The notes under the pieces: model-generated
Databases searched by the model: none
Told to the model about the DNA's origin: nothing
What the model saw: the letters and a program-made list of their open reading frames with translations, nothing else
Shown: positions 36,946-46,394 of the stretch, piece by piece
How positions within the stretch are numbered: position 1 is the first letter of the stretch
Layout of the letters: each line of letters begins with the position of its first letter
Translations under genes and position numbers: made by a program
Assembly: GCF_003402235.1 (NCBI RefSeq)
Contig: NZ_QEWO01000003.1
Location: forward strand, 496,001 to 560,000
Source: Parahaliea mediterranea
GTDB taxonomy: Bacteria; Pseudomonadota; Gammaproteobacteria; Pseudomonadales; Halieaceae
Direction: 5' to 3'
DNA: 64,000 bases

Positions 36946-39447
36946 TCAGAAGGCGTAGTAGATGGACGCGGTATAGGAGCGGCCAAGGATGGGGCGGGCC
37001 AGGTAGAACTCGCTGCCGGCGTCGCCGCTGATGAACTGGCCGGAGCGGGGGTTGCCCTCGGTTAGGCCAATTTCGTTGGTGAGGTTTTTGCCGTTCACCT
37101 GCAGCGACAGGTTGTCGGTGACCTGGTAGCGCAGCACCGCGCCCACGGTCAGGTAATCCGGCAGCACCACGCTGTTGGCCACGTCCGCGTAGCGGTCGTC
37201 AAAGTACTCCAGTTCCAGTTCGGCCCGCAGGCGGCCCTGGATGAGGTTGACGCCCGGCACCGCGCGAATCGACAACTCCGGCACGCGGATCAACTGGTTG
37301 CCGCCAAAGTCGACGGTGACCGGCTCGCCGTTCTGCAGCTCGGTGAAGGCGAAGGTGTTGTACTCGGCATCTTGCCAGGTGACCACCAGGCTCATGTCCA
37401 CGTAGTCGTTGAAGTAGCTGTAGGTTTCCAGTTCCAGGCCCACCGTCTGGGTATCGCCGTAGGCGGTGCGGTTGGTGTATTCGTTGGTGGTGTTGTCGAA
37501 CACGTAATCGGTAAAGCGGATGTTGTCGAACTCGGTGTAAAAGGCAGTGGCGTAGATTTCCACCTGATCCGAGGCGAACTTGATACCGGTTTCGGCCATG
37601 CTGATGGGCTCAACCTTGAGGTCGGTGCGGCTCGGGTCGCCGTTGTAGTCCGACGCGTTGGGCGTGCGGAAGGAATCGGTGTAGCGCGCAAAGGCGCCGA
37701 AGCTGTCGCTGAACTGGTAGTTGACGCCAATGGTCCAGGCCAGTTCGTCGTAGTCTTCGTCGATGGGGGTGAACACGCCGTTGCCGGTGATGAACTGGTC
37801 GTCCGCCAGCGACGCACTCTGCTGCAGATCCACCACGGTTTTGCCTTCCACCGAACCGCCCAGGTCGATCATTTCGTAACGCAGGCCGGCATCCACCCGC
37901 AGGGCGTCGGTAATCTGCCATTCATCGGACGCGTAAAAAGCCAGGGTTTCGCCGGTGCCTTCCACGTTGTCGTACAGGGAGCCGTAGCGCAGGATGCCGC
38001 CCTCGGTCACGTTCAGCACATCCTGGCCGTTGTTCACCGCCACCATATCCAGCAGGTGGGCCTGGTCGTGCACTTCGAACATGGCGGTGGCCATGTAGCG
38101 CACAAACTCATAGTCGTAATCGGCGTAGTACACCCCCAGCGATACATCGTGGGTTTGCGTGCCAAACTCAAAGGCGCGGCTCAGGCGGAAGTCGTTGATC
38201 ACCTCATCCAGCGGCACTTCCACCGACAGCAGGTTGCCGTTCAGCACCAGGCCATTGCCGGCGTTGTTGGCCACATCAAAGGCCTCGCCCGGATGGTTGG
38301 CAAAGCGGATCTCCAGGTCGGAGCCTGCCGGCAACTGCCCGGCCAGCGCCTGGCGATAGCTGTCCAGGCGATCGGTGGCGCTCTCGATGTTGCCGGTGGG
38401 GAACAGGCCGTTGCGCAGGATGTCGCTCTGGCGATAGCGGAAGCTGTTGTGTACGTTCCAGCTGCCTAGGGCAAAGTCCAGGTTGGCGGTGAACTGGGTC
38501 AGCTCGGTGTGGGTGCCATCGGCCAGGTCAAAGTCGTACCCATCGCCCAGGTTGCGGTAGGTGTTGTGCTCCACTTCCGGCCCGGCCAGGGTGCCGTAGT
38601 TGGGGTCAAAGCCCGGCACGCCGGCCACCCCGCCGTCGCCATCAAAGGTCAGTGGAATCGGCAGCAGGAAGGCCACCTTGTCGTTGATGTGCTTCACATC
38701 CAGGAACAACTCGCCGCTGTCCCACTGCTTGCCAAAGCTCAGGCGAATCTGGCCGCCGTCGTTGGAGGTGTAGCCCGGGTCGCGAATGCCGTCGTTCTTG
38801 CGGTAAAAGCCACCCATTCCCACAAACATGTCTTCGCCCACCGGCAGCCCGTAATAACCGTCGATGCGGTTGTGGCTGTAGTCGCCGGCCTCGTACTTCA
38901 GCACGGCCTCGGGCGCATCGTAAGAGCGGCGGGTAATGAAGTTGGCGACACCGCCCGGCGCGTTAGAGGCAAAAATGGCCGAAGGCCCCCCGCGCACCAC
39001 TTCTACCCTGGCGATGGTTTCATCCAGGCGAAAGCTCTGGTCGGCATTTAAGTAGCCCAGGCCCCCGTCGTGCTGCACGGCCAGGCCATTCTCCTGCAGG
39101 GAGATGGAGGAATAGCCGTCGCGGGGAATGCCGCGGGTGCGGATGTTGTTGCTGCCCTCACCGCCAGAGGACTCCACCCAGAAGCCGGGCACTGCCTTGA
39201 ATACATCCGCCACGCTCAGCGGGTTGTTTTTGCTGAGGTCATCCGCCGACAGGGAGGACACCGCAAAGCTGGCTTCTGCCCGGTTCAATTGGCCGGCACC
39301 AGCGCGCCCGGTAACAATCACCTCTTCCAGTCGCGCGGATGTCGCGCCGTCCTGGGCCCCGGCGGTGTTCGACAGCAGGGCGCTGCTCCAGAGGGTCGCA
39401 CCGATGGCGATGGCAAGTGGATGGCGTCGCAGGATGGCGTCGTTCAC
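36946..39447 (-). CDS. TonB-dependent receptor
   Basis: An 833-residue outer-membrane transporter. After a signal peptide (residues 1-31) comes the typical mature start ARLEEVIVTG, then a plug domain (about 45-170, with LSVADVFKAVPGF, TRGIPRDGYSSISLQENG and RVEVVRGGPSAIFASNAPGGV), then a 22-strand barrel ending in a C-terminal aromatic residue (ASIYYAF). The start is a GTG with AAGGGGAATTCC before it; an in-frame ATG-like extension to 39525 lacks support. An inverted repeat CGCGCAG/CTGCGCG lies at 39486-39509 upstream. The ligand is unknown; the secreted PHP hydrolase gene follows after 73 bp. Confidence 0.93.
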   Translation of the reverse strand: MNDAILRRHPLAIAIGATLWSSALLSNTAGAQDGATSARLEEVIVTGRAGAGQLNRAEASFAVSSLSADDLSKNNPLSVADVFKAVPGFWVESSGGEGSNNIRTRGIPRDGYSSISLQENGLAVQHDGGLGYLNADQSFRLDETIARVEVVRGGPSAIFASNAPGGVANFITRRSYDAPEAVLKYEAGDYSHNRIDGYYGLPVGEDMFVGMGGFYRKNDGIRDPGYTSNDGGQIRLSFGKQWDSGELFLDVKHINDKVAFLLPIPLTFDGDGGVAGVPGFDPNYGTLAGPEVEHNTYRNLGDGYDFDLADGTHTELTQFTANLDFALGSWNVHNSFRYRQSDILRNGLFPTGNIESATDRLDSYRQALAGQLPAGSDLEIRFANHPGEAFDVANNAGNGLVLNGNLLSVEVPLDEVINDFRLSRAFEFGTQTHDVSLGVYYADYDYEFVRYMATAMFEVHDQAHLLDMVAVNNGQDVLNVTEGGILRYGSLYDNVEGTGETLAFYASDEWQITDALRVDAGLRYEMIDLGGSVEGKTVVDLQQSASLADDQFITGNGVFTPIDEDYDELAWTIGVNYQFSDSFGAFARYTDSFRTPNASDYNGDPSRTDLKVEPISMAETGIKFASDQVEIYATAFYTEFDNIRFTDYVFDNTTNEYTNRTAYGDTQTVGLELETYSYFNDYVDMSLVVTWQDAEYNTFAFTELQNGEPVTVDFGGNQLIRVPELSIRAVPGVNLIQGRLRAELELEYFDDRYADVANSVVLPDYLTVGAVLRYQVTDNLSLQVNGKNLTNEIGLTEGNPRSGQFISGDAGSEFYLARPILGRSYTASIYYAF

Positions 39448-39601
39448 GGAAATTCCCCTTAGCAAATGCGCTATTGAATAATGGCCGCGCAGCACCCTAT
39501 GGCTGCGCGAGGGCAATCTACGCAATTCGCATTACAGGAACGTGACGGAGCGCTGACACTCGGATGAACCACTGCCAGCGCACCCCGGCGGATTACTGCC
39601 A

Positions 39602-41467
39602 ATGCACCCCACAGGTGTGTATGCTTGCAGGGCATCTACCGCCAGCAACACAGGTTATCCCGCTTTGTTTGCCATTACCGCCCGGGCACGCCAGCGTGCC
39701 GCACTTTCGTTTTCGACTCTCGCCTTTTGGATACGGGCCTTTTCGACACTGGCCCTTGCCACCCTGGCTTTAGCCACGGCGCCGCTGCCGGCCCTGGCCG
39801 ATGCCAGCGCCGACTTCAAACAGCTACTGGCCGACCACTGGGCCCGCGCCAACGAGGAGAAAATTTTCTTCCGCACCGACCCGGACGCCTTTCGGCCCGA
39901 CGGCACCCTGCCGGAAATGAGCGCCAAGGCCCGCGCCCGGCGGCAGGCCTTTAACGATGACATGCTGGCCCGGCTGGCGCAGATTGACGGTTCCGCGCTG
40001 AGCGGCCAGGAGCGCATCAGCTACCAGCTGTTTGCCTACGAGCGCAAAACCGAGCAGGAGAGCTACCAGCAGTACGATCACCTGTTCCCCATTACCGCCC
40101 TGTTCGGCTATCACATGTATTTTGCCGACGCGCCGGCCAACATGGCCTTTACCACCGTGGCGGACTACGAAAAACTCATCGTGAGCTTTCACGACTACCC
40201 GCGCTACAACAAGGAACAGATGGCGGCCCTGCGCGAAGGCATTGCCAGCGGCTTCACCCAGCCCTGCGTGTCCTTCCAGCACTACGGCGACACCATTACC
40301 CGCTACCTGGTGGACGACCCTACCCAGTCCGCCTTCTACGAGCCCTTCACCCGCTTCCCCGGCAACATTCCAGAGGGCGAGCGCAAGCGCCTGGCCAGCG
40401 AGGCAAAAGAAGCCATTGCCGAAGATGTGCTGCCGGCCTACGCCGCCTTTGCCAGCTTCGTCCGCAACGAATACCTGCCGGCCTGCCGCAAGCGCGAGGG
40501 CATCACCAGCGTGCCCGGTGGCGAGGATTACTACCGCTACCTGATCCGCTACTTCACCACCACCGACCTGAGCCCCCGCGAGATTCACGACCTGGGGCTA
40601 GAAGAAACCAAACGCATCCGCGCCGAGATGCAGGCCATTATCGACCAGCTGGCATTCCAGGGCAGCTTCAAGGACTTCCTGGACTCCCTGCGCGGCGACC
40701 CGCGGTTCTATGCCCAGAGCAACCAGGACCTGCTGGAGAAAGTTTCCTTCATCGCCAAGAAAGTGGACGGGCTGATGCCGCTGTACTTCGCCACCCTGCC
40801 GCGCATGCCCTACACCGTGCGCCAGTCCCAGGGACGCGGCGCCTACTACGCCAGCGGCACCGCCGATGGCCGCACCCCGGGCGTGTACTTCATCAACGCC
40901 GACGCCTTCCAGAACCAGCCCCTGTACAACCTGGAGGCCCTGACCCTGCACGAAGCCGTGCCGGGCCACCACCACCAGACCGCCCTGGCCATGGAGCTGG
41001 ATTTACCGCCCTTTCGCCGCACCCTCTACCACTCGGCCTACGGCGAGGGCTGGGGTCTGTACAGCGAAAGCCTGGGCAAGGAGATGGGCTTCTACCAGGA
41101 CCCTTACAGCGACTTCGGCCGCCTGACCTACGAAATGTGGCGCGCCAACCGGCTGGTGGTGGACACCGGCCTGCACGCCTTCGGCTGGAGCCGCCAGCAG
41201 GCCATCGACTACATGCTGGCCAACACCGCCCTCAGCGAGGCGGAAGTGGTGGCCGAGGTGGATCGCTACATCACCTGGCCCGCCCAGGCCCTGGCCTACA
41301 AGGTGGGTGAACTGCGCATCCAGGCACTGCGCAACAAGGCCGAAAAGGCCCTGGGAGAAGACTTCGACCTGCGCGCCTTCCACGATGTGATTGTGGGCAA
41401 TGGCTCGCTGGCCATTGCCATTCTGGAGGCGGTGGTGGATGAGTGGATTGCCGGGCAGCGCAGCTAG
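39602..41467 (+). CDS. DUF885 family protein (metallopeptidase-like)
   Basis: A protein of up to 621 residues that carries HEAVPGHHHQ at about residue 450, the HExxxGHxxQ zinc signature of DUF885 proteins, distantly like M32/M3-type peptidases; a downstream Glu (EGWGLYSESLGKEMG) is the likely third ligand. The N-terminal 60 residues form an unusually long signal-like region rich in Ala, Leu and Thr, so the true start may be downstream, for example a TTG at 39665. Exported, function unproven, probably peptide or ester hydrolysis. Divergent from the TonB-receptor gene 154 bp away. Confidence 0.85.
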   Translation: MHPTGVYACRASTASNTGYPALFAITARARQRAALSFSTLAFWIRAFSTLALATLALATAPLPALADASADFKQLLADHWARANEEKIFFRTDPDAFRPDGTLPEMSAKARARRQAFNDDMLARLAQIDGSALSGQERISYQLFAYERKTEQESYQQYDHLFPITALFGYHMYFADAPANMAFTTVADYEKLIVSFHDYPRYNKEQMAALREGIASGFTQPCVSFQHYGDTITRYLVDDPTQSAFYEPFTRFPGNIPEGERKRLASEAKEAIAEDVLPAYAAFASFVRNEYLPACRKREGITSVPGGEDYYRYLIRYFTTTDLSPREIHDLGLEETKRIRAEMQAIIDQLAFQGSFKDFLDSLRGDPRFYAQSNQDLLEKVSFIAKKVDGLMPLYFATLPRMPYTVRQSQGRGAYYASGTADGRTPGVYFINADAFQNQPLYNLEALTLHEAVPGHHHQTALAMELDLPPFRRTLYHSAYGEGWGLYSESLGKEMGFYQDPYSDFGRLTYEMWRANRLVVDTGLHAFGWSRQQAIDYMLANTALSEAEVVAEVDRYITWPAQALAYKVGELRIQALRNKAEKALGEDFDLRAFHDVIVGNGSLAIAILEAVVDEWIAGQRS

Positions 41468-41482
41468 CCCCGCAACGGTGAA

Positions 41483-43648
41483 TCAATCCCGCCCCTGCGC
41501 CACATCCTCTGCGCGCTTGCCCAGGTAGTGGTAAATCGCCATGGCCTGGTCGCGATCCAGCGTCTCGGCAAAGCCGATCATGCCCCGGTTATGCCGCAGG
41601 CCGCCCAGTACGATGGGCAGGAACTGCTCGCGCGTCTCGGCGCTCATGTAGCGCAAGTCGGGCACGGAGGAACTGCCGGATACTGCCCGGTCGCCGTGAC
41701 ACATGTGGCAATTGGCCATGTAGAGACTGTAACCCTCATCAACCTGTTGCGGGTCGTAGCTGAACCCGCCATCCACAGCGCGCGCCGCGGTTGGTGTTGC
41801 CGGCGCCGGCAGCGCCGCCTTGCCCCCGAGTTTGTACACCAGGATACGCGGGTTGGAAACGGTGCCTTTGCTGCGCGCAGCACTGTCGCCACCGGCCAGG
41901 GCAAAGGCGCCACCCCAGCCCGCCGCGACGGCAATGTACTGTTCGCCATTCACGGCGTAGGTCATGGGCGCGGCCACTACGCCGGTCTGGGCGTCGGTGT
42001 GCCACAGTTCCTCGCCGGTGTCGGCGCGGTAGGCGGCAAAGCCGGCCTCGGCATTGCCCTGGAAGATCAGGTTGCCCGCAGTGCTCAACAGCCCGCCGTT
42101 CCAGATATTGTCGTGCTGGATGCGCCAGCGCTCCTCACCCTTCACCGGGTCCCAGGCGCTGATATGGCCCTTCACCAGCGGCAGGAACTGGTCGCGCAGC
42201 TCTGCGTCATCGGGCATGCCGGCCTTGTCCAGTTCCACGCCGGTATTCCAGCCCCTTGGGTTGTAACGGAACTCGGTATCGGATGAGTAAACGAGCGGGA
42301 TTTCCTGGGCCGGCACGTACACCAGTCCGGTCTTCGGGCTGTAGCTCATCGGGTGCCAGTTATGGCCACCCAGCGGATGCGGCCAGACCATGGCTGCTTC
42401 GCCATTTTCATAGCGCGCCTCAGGCGTTTCGATGGGGCGGCCGGTGGCCATGTCCACGCCGGTAGCCCAGCTGATGCGGGTGTAGGGCTCAGCGGACAGC
42501 AGCTCGCCAGTGGCGCGGTCAAGCACATAGAAGAAGCCATTCTTGGGCGCCTGCATGATGACCTTGCGGGTAGCGCCGTTGATGTCGAGCTCGGCGAGAA
42601 TCATGTGCTGGGTGGCGGTGTAGTCCCAGCTTTCTCCGGGTGTGGTCTGGTAGTGCCAGACGTACTCGCCGGTATCCGGCCGCAGGGCCACAATGGACGA
42701 CAGGTAGAGATTGTCGCCACCACCCGGGCTGCGGATGGCCCGGTTCCAGGGGGAGCCATTGCCCACGCCGATGTAGAGCAGGTCCAGCTCCGGGTCGTAG
42801 GCCATGGAATCCCACACGGTGCCCCCGCCGCCGATCTTCCACCACTCGCCGCCCTTCCAGGTGGGCAGGGCCTGGGCCAGGGCCGCGTTCTCCAGGGGCT
42901 CGGCCGGGTTGCCGGGCACGGTGTAAAAGCGCCAGGCGCGCTCGCCGGTCTCTGCGTCATAGGCCGACACAAAGCCGCGCACTCCCAGTTCCGCGCCACC
43001 GTTGCCGATCATCACCTTGCCCTTGACGATACGCGGCGCGCCGGTGATGGTGTAGGGCCTGTCCTTTGGCGTGGTTTGCACTTCCCACACCAGTGAGCCG
43101 TCGGCGGCGTTCAGTGCCAGCAGGCGGCCATCCAGGCTACCGAAGTACACCCGCCCCTGCCACACCGCAACGCCACGATTGACCACATCGCAGCAGGCGT
43201 TGGCGGCCCAGGCCTTGGGCACTGCCGGGTCGTAGGACCACAACAGTTTGCCGCTGGTGGCATCCAGAGCGAATACCTTGCTCCAGGCGCCGGTGGCATA
43301 CATCACGCCATCCACCACGATGGGGGTCGCCTCAATGCCGCGCCTGTCGGGCAAATCGAAATACCAGTCGAGCCCCAGATTGTTCACATTGTCAGCGTTG
43401 ACCTGCTTGAGCGGGCTGAAGCGCTGCTCGTCGTAGGTGCGGCCGTGGCTCATCCAGTTCTGCGGTTCGCTGTCGGCGGCGCGGATGCGCGCACCATCGA
43501 CAGCGCCCGGGCCGGTGCCGCCCTTGCCCGACGGTGGAGAACTGCAACTGGCGGTCAACACCAGGGCGCCGGCAAGCAGCCAGGCGGTGACGCTGGACAA
43601 TGAGCGGCATTGGATCGATGGAATAGGGTCTGATGGCGTTTTGAACAT
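41483..43648 (-). CDS. PQQ-dependent quinohaemoprotein alcohol dehydrogenase
   Basis: A 721-residue periplasmic alcohol/aldehyde-oxidising enzyme. A lipobox-like TASC follows a signal peptide. Eight PQQ beta-propeller repeats carry AxDxxxGxxxW-type motifs (FALDATSGKLLWSY and others). The vicinal disulfide pair CC is in WAANACCDVV near residue 151. The C-terminal 100 residues are a cytochrome c domain with CHMCHGDRA, placing it among type II quinohaemoprotein dehydrogenases that pass electrons to the respiratory chain. The ATG at 43648 (AGGG before it) is preferred to a longer frame. It is divergent from the DUF6351 gene across 295 bp that must hold both promoters. Confidence 0.93.
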   Translation of the reverse strand: MFKTPSDPIPSIQCRSLSSVTAWLLAGALVLTASCSSPPSGKGGTGPGAVDGARIRAADSEPQNWMSHGRTYDEQRFSPLKQVNADNVNNLGLDWYFDLPDRRGIEATPIVVDGVMYATGAWSKVFALDATSGKLLWSYDPAVPKAWAANACCDVVNRGVAVWQGRVYFGSLDGRLLALNAADGSLVWEVQTTPKDRPYTITGAPRIVKGKVMIGNGGAELGVRGFVSAYDAETGERAWRFYTVPGNPAEPLENAALAQALPTWKGGEWWKIGGGGTVWDSMAYDPELDLLYIGVGNGSPWNRAIRSPGGGDNLYLSSIVALRPDTGEYVWHYQTTPGESWDYTATQHMILAELDINGATRKVIMQAPKNGFFYVLDRATGELLSAEPYTRISWATGVDMATGRPIETPEARYENGEAAMVWPHPLGGHNWHPMSYSPKTGLVYVPAQEIPLVYSSDTEFRYNPRGWNTGVELDKAGMPDDAELRDQFLPLVKGHISAWDPVKGEERWRIQHDNIWNGGLLSTAGNLIFQGNAEAGFAAYRADTGEELWHTDAQTGVVAAPMTYAVNGEQYIAVAAGWGGAFALAGGDSAARSKGTVSNPRILVYKLGGKAALPAPATPTAARAVDGGFSYDPQQVDEGYSLYMANCHMCHGDRAVSGSSSVPDLRYMSAETREQFLPIVLGGLRHNRGMIGFAETLDRDQAMAIYHYLGKRAEDVAQGRD

Positions 43649-43943
43649 GCGAAATCCCTGCTGGCGTCTGCGGCAGCCGCTGGCGGGCCACCTGTCGTTA
43701 TTGTTGTGCGCCGGCACATCCTGTGCTGGCAACGGGTATTGCGGTACGAGATTAACTTACTCGACCACACAGGGGTACCTATGCCAACTCCCAGGCACCC
43801 ATCAAAACTTTCCCATTGACCCAGCAGAGGTGGCACACTCGTACCAGCCTGTCCATTCGTGGTTTGTTTTTTTAGACCAAACAATTGGCCAGCCACCGGC
43901 ACACGGCTAAGCTGAAAACGAGCCTGACAATAAGGAGAAGGAT

Positions 43944-46277
43944 ATGCCCAAACGCAACGGAAGCTCACGCCCCGCAACCCTGCTCACCCTGCCCCTGCTG
44001 CTTCTGCTGGCCGCCCTCACCGGCTGCGGCGACAGCAGCAGTTCCGACCGCAACGACAACGGCGGGGGCGACCCCGACCCGGACCCCACCGGCGCCCTGG
44101 TGCTGGCGGTGCTCTCTGGCGACCCGGCCCAGGTCAGTAACGGCGAGGCCCGCATCGGCATCGATGTGCCGGAGGGGGTGTCTGCTGATGAAGTCAGCGT
44201 GGAGGTGGAGGGGCGCGATGTCACCGCCGCCTTCAGCAGCGCCGGCGAGCGGCGCCTGGAGGGCCGAGTGGACGGCCTGGCCGAGGGTGAGAACACCCTC
44301 ACCGCAACCAGCAGTATCGCCAGTATTGAGCCGGCCAGTGTCACCCTCACCAACCACCCCGCCACCGGCCCGATATTTTCCGGCCCACAGCAGGACCCCT
44401 TCTTCTGCGCGGTGGAGGATGACCTTGCCAACCTGGAGCTGGGCCCGGTGCTCGACGAGCAGTGCAGCGTGGACACGGTGGTGAGCTATAAGTACCGCAC
44501 CAACGGCGGCGAGTGGGCCGACTACAGCCCCGGCCAGGCACGCCCCGAGGACATGGCTACCACAACTACCCTCGATGGCAGCGAAGTTGACTTTATCGTG
44601 CGCTGGGAACGCGGCAGCCTGAACCGCTTTTTGTACTCCCTGGCCATGCTGTCGCCGGCACCGGCCGCGGCTGATGCAGAACCGGACCTCGGCGCCTGGA
44701 ACCAGCGCCTGATCTACTACTTCCAGGGCGGCGTGGCCATCGGCCACTACCAGGGCGACCCCAGCCGCAGCCGCGCACTCTACGTGGATGGCCTGGGAGC
44801 GGGTTACGCCGTGGCCTATTCCACCGGCACCAAAACCGGCACCCACTACAACCTGGAACTGGGCGGCGAAACGGCGCTGATGGTGAAGTCGCGCTTTGTG
44901 GCCGGCTACGGCGTGCCGGACTACACCGTGGGCGTGGGCGGCTCCGGCGGCGGTATCCAGCAGTATGTGTACGCCCAGAACCACCCGGGCCTGATCGATG
45001 CCGGCGTGCCCCAGTACTCCTACCCCGACATGGTGACCCAGACCATCCACATCGGCGACTGCGAATTGCTGGAGCGCTGGATGGACCTGCAGGTCCAGGC
45101 AGACCCCAGCTCCAAGTGGGCCAACTGGGAAAACCGCACCTGGCTGATCGGCCTGAACGCCAGCGCCGCAGTGCCCAATGATGTGATCGACTTTGGCCTC
45201 ACCCCCTGGCTGCCACCGGGCTCCACCGAGTGCACCGCTGCCTGGCGCGGCCTGTCGCCACTGGCCCTCAACCCGCACTTCGGCGAAGCGCCCGGCATCA
45301 CCCCGGAGCAACAGGCCGAAGTGGAGTGGACCCACTTTGCCGACCTGATCAACATCTACGGCCGCGCCGAGGACGGCTTTGCCGCCACCACCTGGGATAA
45401 CGTGGGCGTGCAGTACGGCCTGCAGGCCTTTGTGGATGGCAATATCAGCGCCACCGAATTCCTGGACCTGAACTGGGCCGTGGGCAGCTGGAAGAACGAA
45501 CCGGAGATGGTGCAGGAAGGCTGCCCCTTCATCCTCGACCTGTGCTTTGCCCTGGACGACAACCAGCCGCTGTACCCCGACCAGATCGACCCCTGGAGCT
45601 GGCGCAACGCCGCCACCGCCACCGGCAGCGAGCCAGCCCCGCGCAAGGCGGCCGACCCGGGCGCCATTGCCGCCGCCTTCGACGCCGGCATGGTCAATCA
45701 CGGCGCGGTGGACATTCCGCTGATCGACCTGCGGCACTACCTGGAGGAGGAACTGGACATGCACAACAGCCACCAGTCCTTTGCCGCCCGCCAGCGCCTG
45801 CTGAACTTTGATGGCGATGCTTCCAACCAGGTGATCTGGTTTGTGGACCGCAATCCCGACGGCGACAACGTGGACAACACCATGGCCGCCTTTGCGGTGC
45901 TGGATGAGTGGATGGCCAACATCCGCGACAACCCCGAGGCCAGTGTGGGAGAGAACCGCCCGGCCAGCGCCGTGGACAGCTGCTTCAACAGCAACGGCAA
46001 CCTGATTGCCAGCGGCGACGACGTGTGGAACGGCATTCTGGATGACGAGGCGCCCGGGGCCTGCACCCAGCGCTTCCCGGTGTACAGCACCTCACGCATT
46101 GTGGCCGGGGCGCCGGTCACCGGTGACGTGTTCAAGTGCCAGTTGCAGTCCGTTGAAGAAGCCTTCGACAACGGCGTGTACGGCAGCTGGATTCCCACCA
46201 CCGAGCAACGCCAGCGGCTGCTGAAAATTTTCCCCGACGGGGTGTGCGACTACAGCCAGCCCGGCTTGATGGAATGA
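43944..46277 (+). CDS. DUF6351 family lipoprotein (alpha/beta-hydrolase-like)
   Basis: A 777-residue secreted lipoprotein: lipobox LTGC near residue 28, Ser/Asp/Gly-rich linker, a beta-rich domain (about 50-135), then a long catalytic-looking domain. GVGGSGGGIQQY near residue 330 looks like a nucleophile elbow, and the repeating Asp/His-rich C-terminal part (VWFVDRNPDGDNVDN) may supply the other residues. The family (DUF6351) has no agreed activity; relatives are predicted hydrolases. TAAGGAGAAGGAT precedes the ATG. It shares a divergent promoter region with PQQ dehydrogenase, suggesting joint use of an alcohol- or ester-type substrate. The stop region has an imperfect 14-bp repeat. Confidence 0.75.
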   Translation: MPKRNGSSRPATLLTLPLLLLLAALTGCGDSSSSDRNDNGGGDPDPDPTGALVLAVLSGDPAQVSNGEARIGIDVPEGVSADEVSVEVEGRDVTAAFSSAGERRLEGRVDGLAEGENTLTATSSIASIEPASVTLTNHPATGPIFSGPQQDPFFCAVEDDLANLELGPVLDEQCSVDTVVSYKYRTNGGEWADYSPGQARPEDMATTTTLDGSEVDFIVRWERGSLNRFLYSLAMLSPAPAAADAEPDLGAWNQRLIYYFQGGVAIGHYQGDPSRSRALYVDGLGAGYAVAYSTGTKTGTHYNLELGGETALMVKSRFVAGYGVPDYTVGVGGSGGGIQQYVYAQNHPGLIDAGVPQYSYPDMVTQTIHIGDCELLERWMDLQVQADPSSKWANWENRTWLIGLNASAAVPNDVIDFGLTPWLPPGSTECTAAWRGLSPLALNPHFGEAPGITPEQQAEVEWTHFADLINIYGRAEDGFAATTWDNVGVQYGLQAFVDGNISATEFLDLNWAVGSWKNEPEMVQEGCPFILDLCFALDDNQPLYPDQIDPWSWRNAATATGSEPAPRKAADPGAIAAAFDAGMVNHGAVDIPLIDLRHYLEEELDMHNSHQSFAARQRLLNFDGDASNQVIWFVDRNPDGDNVDNTMAAFAVLDEWMANIRDNPEASVGENRPASAVDSCFNSNGNLIASGDDVWNGILDDEAPGACTQRFPVYSTSRIVAGAPVTGDVFKCQLQSVEEAFDNGVYGSWIPTTEQRQRLLKIFPDGVCDYSQPGLME

Positions 46278-46345
46278 ACATGGTGGAATGAGCGTAATGC
46301 AATAGCCCTCACAACCCAGCCATGCCAGTCGCAGGGCCCGAACGC

Positions 46346-46373
46346 AAAACGCCGGCTTGTGCCGGCGTTTTTC
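46346..46373. terminator. Bidirectional intrinsic terminator
   Basis: AAAACGCCGGC-TTGT-GCCGGCGTTTT forms a perfect 11-bp stem with a 4-nt loop; a T-run follows on plus and an equal one on minus. It sits between the convergent DUF6351 and dipeptidase genes and serves both. Confidence 0.9.
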
Positions 46374-46394
46374 GTTGCGCAAAGGCAGCGCCAG

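Noticed and set aside
43830-43860. Possible sigma-54 promoter (TGGCACACTCG)
   Set aside because: The -24 half matches but no GC-containing -12 element (TTGC) occurs at the right distance.
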